A stretch of 64,000 nucleotides of DNA. Origin: Wohlfahrtiimonas chitiniclastica DSM 18708 (GTDB taxonomy: Bacteria; Pseudomonadota; Gammaproteobacteria; Cardiobacteriales; Wohlfahrtiimonadaceae). The position numbers were made by a program, and so were the translations under genes. The notes under the pieces were generated by a model, which saw only the letters and a list, made by a program, of their open reading frames with translations, made no database searches and was not told where the DNA came from. This document shows, one piece after another, positions 60,002 through 64,000 of the stretch. The stretch is taken from NCBI RefSeq assembly GCF_000375345.1, contig NZ_AQXD01000001.1, positions 326,600-390,599 on the forward strand, in the 5' to 3' direction. Position 1 is the stretch's first letter, and each line of letters begins with the position of its first letter.

Positions 60002-60030
60002 AGTATAACCGATATATTTTCGAAAACCAA
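60002..60030 (-). promoter_or_regulatory. sitA promoter with internal palindrome
   Basis: Minus strand TTGGTT, a 17-base spacer and TATACT. The spacer region holds the palindrome TTTTCGAAAA (60017-60026), a possible operator. No recognisable MntR or Fur box is certain. Confidence 0.55.
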
Positions 60031-60140
60031 ACGCTTTATTTAAAATAAATATTGTTCATAAATGCATCAAACTCGAAGGGCGGCGTTTTTGTTGTTAAGA
60101 TGGTGACTTTGAGGATTCATGGCACAGTTTAGGTTCGGTT

Positions 60141-60686
60141 ATGCAGATAAAAAGCGCAAGTCAAATGAGTGTGATTGGGGTGATGTGGTTATCAATGACC
60201 GCTCATGGGTTGACATTAAAAGAGATCAGCGATTACTTATTAGATGAACAATTAGTGGCAACATCACCACAACAAATCATGGCAAATGAAAATATTTTGG
60301 CAGAAAAATTTGTCATCATGATGGAAAATGATGAGGAGCTTTTATTGCAAGCGAATCGTCAGCCAAACACGTTAGATGCAAGCTTTTTAAAGCTGTCTGA
60401 TCAATGGATGCTCAATGATGCAAGCTTTAATTATTATTCAGGCAAGGCAGAAAATTGTCAAAAACAACAAAATGCTTACAAAAAATATTTGACTAAAAAG
60501 TTAAATCATCCGACTCTAGAGGATTCTGAAGAGGAAATTTTTTGGCAATTGCCAGACAGAGATTGGGGGATTTGGCTGACAGTGGCTGTTGCGGACAACC
60601 CTTTTTCCCAAAATAATGGATGTGTGTCAAAAATGACTCTGATTTATAGCCCATTCGCTGCACAAAATGACGGGGAAGATATTTAG
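60141..60686 (+). CDS. Probable secreted protein of unknown function
   Basis: A 181-residue protein with a hydrophobic leader (about 8-24, VIGVMWLSMTAHG) that looks like a signal peptide. The remainder is acidic and mixed, with a pair of cysteines (NCQKQ near 112 and GCVSK near 163) and an AYKKYLTKKLNHP helix. I recognise no family. It is divergent from sitA and precedes ackA by 88 bases. The base composition is more AT-rich than its neighbours, which may mean weaker constraint or acquisition. Confidence 0.65.
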   Translation: MQIKSASQMSVIGVMWLSMTAHGLTLKEISDYLLDEQLVATSPQQIMANENILAEKFVIMMENDEELLLQANRQPNTLDASFLKLSDQWMLNDASFNYYSGKAENCQKQQNAYKKYLTKKLNHPTLEDSEEEIFWQLPDRDWGIWLTVAVADNPFSQNNGCVSKMTLIYSPFAAQNDGEDI

Positions 60687-60774
60687 GTTTGATATACTGA
60701 CGCAGGTAATCAGCTAAGTATCATGTTAATAACGAATGATTCAATAAATATGATGACAATTTAAAGGAGTTTTT

Positions 60775-61968
60775 ATGTCCTACATTCTGATTTTCAACTG
60801 CGGCAGTTCATCACTCAAATTCTCATTGATGGATGCAGACAGTGAAAAAGTAGAGCTCTCAGGTTTAGCCGAACGCTTAGGCGGCAATGGCGCGGAAATC
60901 ACCACAAAATGCAATGGTGATAAAATCGTGGCGTCTCTTGGCAATGGGAGTGGACATCAAGAAGCCGTTGAATACATTTTAGCCTTCTTAAAAGAGAAAG
61001 GTTATTTAGAACAAATCCAAGCCATTGGGCACCGCGTGGTGCATGGTGGCAATAAATTTAAATCATCAGCCTTGATTGATCAAGAAGTGTTAGATCAAAT
61101 CGAAGCGTGTGTGCCTTTAGCGCCACTGCATAACCCTGCAAACTTAATCGGCATTAAAACTGCACAAATGGCATTTCCACATTTACCGCAAGTGGCTGTG
61201 TTTGACACGGCATTCCATCAAACAATGCCAGAGACGGCCTATTTATATGCCATTCCGATGGAGTTATACCGTGATCACAATGTGCGCCGTTATGGTTTTC
61301 ATGGCACAAGCCACCGTTTCATTGCCGAAAAAACCATCGATACATTGGGTTTAGATCCAAATGATCACTGCATCATCAGTGCGCATTTAGGCAATGGTTC
61401 ATCTTTGGCCTCCATTAAAAATGGTCAGTCGATGGACACCACCATGGGCTTTACGCCGTTAGAAGGTTTGGTGATGGGCACGCGCTCAGGTGATGTGGAT
61501 CCGGGGATTGTCAAATATCTCTCCACCATTTTAAACATTGATAGTTATGAGATTGATCACATTTTAAACACCAAAAGTGGGTTGCTTGGCGTCTCTGAAT
61601 TATCAAATGATTGCCGCACATTGTGGGCGGCGGCTAAAGAAGGGCATCATGGTGCGCAAGTGGCATTAGAGATGATGAATTACCGTTTAGCGAAGAAAAT
61701 TGTTTCCTACATCGTGCCCCTTGGCCGTTTAGATGCCTTGGTCTTTACAGGCGGCATTGGGCAAAATGACTTTATGAGCCGTAAAAAAGTGATCGAACAT
61801 TTAGGCTTTTTAGGTTATCACCTAGATGAAGCGGCTAACGAAGCCACCGTCGGCGGCGCTGAAGGCGTAATCGCCACCAGTGAGACATTCGGTCAAGCCC
61901 TTGTATTGTGCACCGATGAAGAATTAATGATTGTGCGCGACACATTAGATGTGATTGCGTGCCTATAA
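60775..61968 (+). CDS. ackA: Acetate kinase
   Basis: AckA interconverts acetyl phosphate and acetate with ATP/ADP. The 397-residue protein (E. coli 400) has NCGSSSLKFSLMD, the second family signature GHRVVHGGNKF, and FHGTSHRFIAEKT and SAHLGNGSSLASIKNGQSMD with the catalytic residues, followed by VFTGGIGQND. AAAGGAG lies upstream. It is followed by pta after 40 bases, the usual acetate operon. Confidence 0.97.
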   Translation: MSYILIFNCGSSSLKFSLMDADSEKVELSGLAERLGGNGAEITTKCNGDKIVASLGNGSGHQEAVEYILAFLKEKGYLEQIQAIGHRVVHGGNKFKSSALIDQEVLDQIEACVPLAPLHNPANLIGIKTAQMAFPHLPQVAVFDTAFHQTMPETAYLYAIPMELYRDHNVRRYGFHGTSHRFIAEKTIDTLGLDPNDHCIISAHLGNGSSLASIKNGQSMDTTMGFTPLEGLVMGTRSGDVDPGIVKYLSTILNIDSYEIDHILNTKSGLLGVSELSNDCRTLWAAAKEGHHGAQVALEMMNYRLAKKIVSYIVPLGRLDALVFTGGIGQNDFMSRKKVIEHLGFLGYHLDEAANEATVGGAEGVIATSETFGQALVLCTDEELMIVRDTLDVIACL

Positions 61969-62008
61969 GTCGCTTGATCCATGATTCATAAGATTTGAGG
62001 ATAGATTG

Positions 62009-63685
62009 ATGAAAACTTTATTTGTAAGCCCAATTGGACAAATCACCCATTTATATCCCATCACTTTTGCCTTGGTCAAAGCTTTGCGGGCAGAAGGTTT
62101 AAAAGTCGGATACATCAAGCCCATCAGTCAAACCCATCATGACACAGCCGTGTTGTATAAATATGTTTTTGATGAAACAGCGCCCATTTCATTGAATATG
62201 AATGAGGTGGAAGCCCTCATTTTAAAAGATGATTATGACACCATTTTAGAAAAGTCCATTGAACTTGTGGTGGATGCTCAGAAAAATCATGATGTTGTGG
62301 TGATCGAAGGGGTGGAATTCAATGCACGTAATCCATTTACAGAAAAGCTCAACTTAGATTTAGCCTCAACCTTTCAATCGGGTGTGATTTTTGCAGGCAA
62401 TGCTGGGCACAATTCTTTATGTGAAATCGGCGAGTATTTGAATCTCTACATTAAGCGCTTTGCGCCACTGAAAAATTGGATTGCCGGTTACATCGCCAAC
62501 AAAATGGCGGATCAAGTGTTGACCACAGAAGAGATGGCGTGCCAAATCCTCACAGATCAAAGCATTGCTTGCCTTGGCTTGATTGAGGAGAATCCTGTGC
62601 TCACGGATGTCAAAGATGTGGTGCGCTTCATTGAAGGACATTTACAATTACACTCTGTGATTGCCCATTTAAATGAGATGGTAGAGCATCCGATCACAAC
62701 GCCGGCATTTTTCAAATATCGCCTCATGGAAAAAGCCCGTGAAGCCAATCAACGTATTGTATTACCAGAAGGTGATGAGCCGCGCACATTAAAAGCGGCC
62801 TTGATTTGTCATGAACGTCAATTGGCGCAATGTGTGTTATTGGGCGAGCGTGCAAAAATTGAGGCCGTGGCAGCAAGTGAAGGTTTAACCTTGCCAGAGG
62901 GCTTAGAGATTGTTGAACCACTCAATGTGTGTGATCAATATGTGGATACATTGGTGAAGCTCCGTCAGCACAAAGGCATGACCGAAGAGAAGGCACAAGC
63001 GCAGGTCAAAGACAGCGTGGTGCTTGGCACACTAATGTTGGCAAACGATGATGTCGATGGTTTGGTCTCTGGCGCTGTACACACAACAGCGGACACCATT
63101 CGCCCTGCGTTGCAATTGTTGGGCACAGATCAAAATTCCTCCATCGTCTCGAGCATCTTTTTTATGCTGATGCCAGAAGGTGCGCATGTGTACGGCGATT
63201 GTGCTGTGAACCCGAATCCAACGCCTGAACAGTTGGCCAATATTGCCATTCAATCGGCAAACTCTGCAAAAGCCTTTGACATTGAGCCACGGGTTGCTAT
63301 GATTTCGTACTCGACGGGAAGCTCAGGCTCAGGTGTGGATGTAGAAGCGGTGGCAGAAGCCACAAAAATCGCTCAAACACAAGCGCCCGATTTGATGATT
63401 GACGGACCGATCCAATTTGATGCAGCATATGTGCCATCTGTGGGTAAACAAAAGTTACCGAACAGTCCGGTTGCAGGGCGCGCCACGGTGTTTATTTTCC
63501 CTGATTTAAATACGGGCAATACCACCTATAAAGCGGTGCAGCGCAGTGCAAATCTCATCAGTATTGGTCCTGTTTTACAAGGATTGGCAAAACCTGTGAA
63601 TGATCTTTCTCGTGGTGCATTAGTGGAAGATATTGTCTACACAATTGCGATCACCGCAGTGCAGGCAGCACAACAGAAGAAGTAA
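62009..63685 (+). CDS. pta: Phosphate acetyltransferase (P-loop-like plus PTA domain, no DRTGG domain)
   Basis: Pta converts acetyl-CoA and phosphate to acetyl phosphate. The 558-residue protein has an N-terminal AAA_26-like domain (about 1-200; MKTLFVSPIGQITHLYPIT, VVVIEGVEF) and the C-terminal catalytic domain (about 235-558; RIVLPEGDEPRTLKAALI, SGAVHTTADTIRPALQLL, ISYSTGSSGSGVDVEAV, AGRATVFIFPDLNTGNTTY). The middle DRTGG domain of the 714-residue E. coli enzyme is absent, matching the length difference. A TTG one codon earlier is an alternative start. Confidence 0.94.
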   Translation: MKTLFVSPIGQITHLYPITFALVKALRAEGLKVGYIKPISQTHHDTAVLYKYVFDETAPISLNMNEVEALILKDDYDTILEKSIELVVDAQKNHDVVVIEGVEFNARNPFTEKLNLDLASTFQSGVIFAGNAGHNSLCEIGEYLNLYIKRFAPLKNWIAGYIANKMADQVLTTEEMACQILTDQSIACLGLIEENPVLTDVKDVVRFIEGHLQLHSVIAHLNEMVEHPITTPAFFKYRLMEKAREANQRIVLPEGDEPRTLKAALICHERQLAQCVLLGERAKIEAVAASEGLTLPEGLEIVEPLNVCDQYVDTLVKLRQHKGMTEEKAQAQVKDSVVLGTLMLANDDVDGLVSGAVHTTADTIRPALQLLGTDQNSSIVSSIFFMLMPEGAHVYGDCAVNPNPTPEQLANIAIQSANSAKAFDIEPRVAMISYSTGSSGSGVDVEAVAEATKIAQTQAPDLMIDGPIQFDAAYVPSVGKQKLPNSPVAGRATVFIFPDLNTGNTTYKAVQRSANLISIGPVLQGLAKPVNDLSRGALVEDIVYTIAITAVQAAQQKK

Positions 63686-63697
63686 CAGGAGTTTTCT

Positions 63698-64000
63698 TTG
63701 CCAATTATTCGTAAAAGTAAAGTCGTGCCATATTCAGCAGCACAGATGTTTGATCTGGTCAATGATGTGGAAAAATACCCAGAATATCTGCCATGGTGCA
63801 AAACCGTGCGGATTTTACGCAACGCAACCACAGAGATGGATGTCTCTGTGGGGGTATTGATGGGGCCCGTGAATAAAACCTTCACCACGCGCAATCGTAT
63901 GGTGGATCATGAAAGCATTGAGATGTCATTGCTCAATGGGCCGTTTAAAAAACTCAATGGTGAGTGGCGCTTTGTTTCGATCAATGAGAATGAGTGCCGC
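63698..64000 (+). CDS. ratA: RatA/COQ10-type START-domain protein (partial, 3' end outside window)
   Basis: The frame begins with TTG at 63698, six bases after a perfect AGGAG and 12 bases after pta. The first 101 residues match E. coli RatA: VPYSAAQMFDLVNDVEKYP, EYLPWCKTVRIL, KTFTTRNRMVDHESIEMSL and NGPFKKLNGEWRF. RatA was described as blocking 70S assembly and belongs to the polyketide cyclase/ubiquinone-binding (COQ10) family, so a quinone-related role is also possible. Confidence 0.9.
   Translation, partial: MPIIRKSKVVPYSAAQMFDLVNDVEKYPEYLPWCKTVRILRNATTEMDVSVGVLMGPVNKTFTTRNRMVDHESIEMSLLNGPFKKLNGEWRFVSINENECR

Overview
The window is a dense, chromosomal housekeeping region of a gammaproteobacterium. 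ZipA next to ligA, a hutX/hutZ pair, SpeG, TtcA, RatA, an RNase P RNA of the usual gammaproteobacterial form and many E. coli-like proteins support that class. The base composition leans moderately to AT. A dihydrolipoamide dehydrogenase carrying its own lipoyl domains (a Neisseria-like trait) and a single-chain SecDF are unusual for enteric bacteria. An early-branching lineage such as the Cardiobacteriales (Wohlfahrtiimonas/Ignatzschineria type) is my best guess, but that is inference from gene content and not a computed placement. I see no insertion sequence, prophage, integron or CRISPR array.

Layout. 1-6 kb: a truncated membrane protein gene, a MATE exporter, a small glutaredoxin-like protein, an M20 amidohydrolase and mutS. 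6-14 kb, plus strand: a TerC/CBS membrane protein, hslO, ubiX, an RDD membrane protein, zipA, ligA and trmO. 14-15.3 kb, minus strand: the haem-utilisation genes hutZ-hutX with a Fur-like dyad over the promoter. 15.4-22.8 kb: leuS, then ampG, speG, ygiM, two tRNAs (Val-GAC and Ile2-CAU), a quinone-oxidoreductase-like gene and ttcA. 22.9-25.1 kb: an E1-like ThiF/MoeB gene overlapping a cysteine desulfurase that has an IscU-like tail without cysteine ligands. 25.1-35.1 kb, minus strand: glnS, two polar-amino-acid ABC permeases and pgsA, then the pyruvate dehydrogenase operon aceE-aceF-lpd. 35.4-47.2 kb, minus strand: ftsK, a leucyl aminopeptidase, dacA with a SPOR tail, yajC-secDF and tkt. 47.4-53.4 kb: a nitroreductase, an ion antiporter, rnpB, an AhpD-like protein, dps and tonB-exbB-exbD. 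53.4-56.4 kb: a small periplasmic protein, a glycine-transporter/TRIC gene behind a tandem glycine riboswitch, and mgtE behind a structured leader encoding a 17-residue Asp/Pro-containing peptide. 56.5-60 kb: the sitABCD-type manganese/iron importer. 60-64 kb: a secreted protein of unknown function, ackA-pta and the start of ratA.

Themes. Metal handling recurs: haem (hutXZ, tonB-exbBD), iron storage (dps), Mg2+ (mgtE) and Mn/Fe (sit). Central carbon metabolism is represented by pyruvate dehydrogenase, transketolase and the Pta-AckA acetate route. Cell division and envelope functions include ftsK, zipA, dacA, ampG, pgsA and SecDF-YajC. The most unusual items are the mgtE leader, the desulfurase/IscU-like fusion beside an E1-like enzyme, and an inverted-repeat-bounded element between hutZ and hutX.
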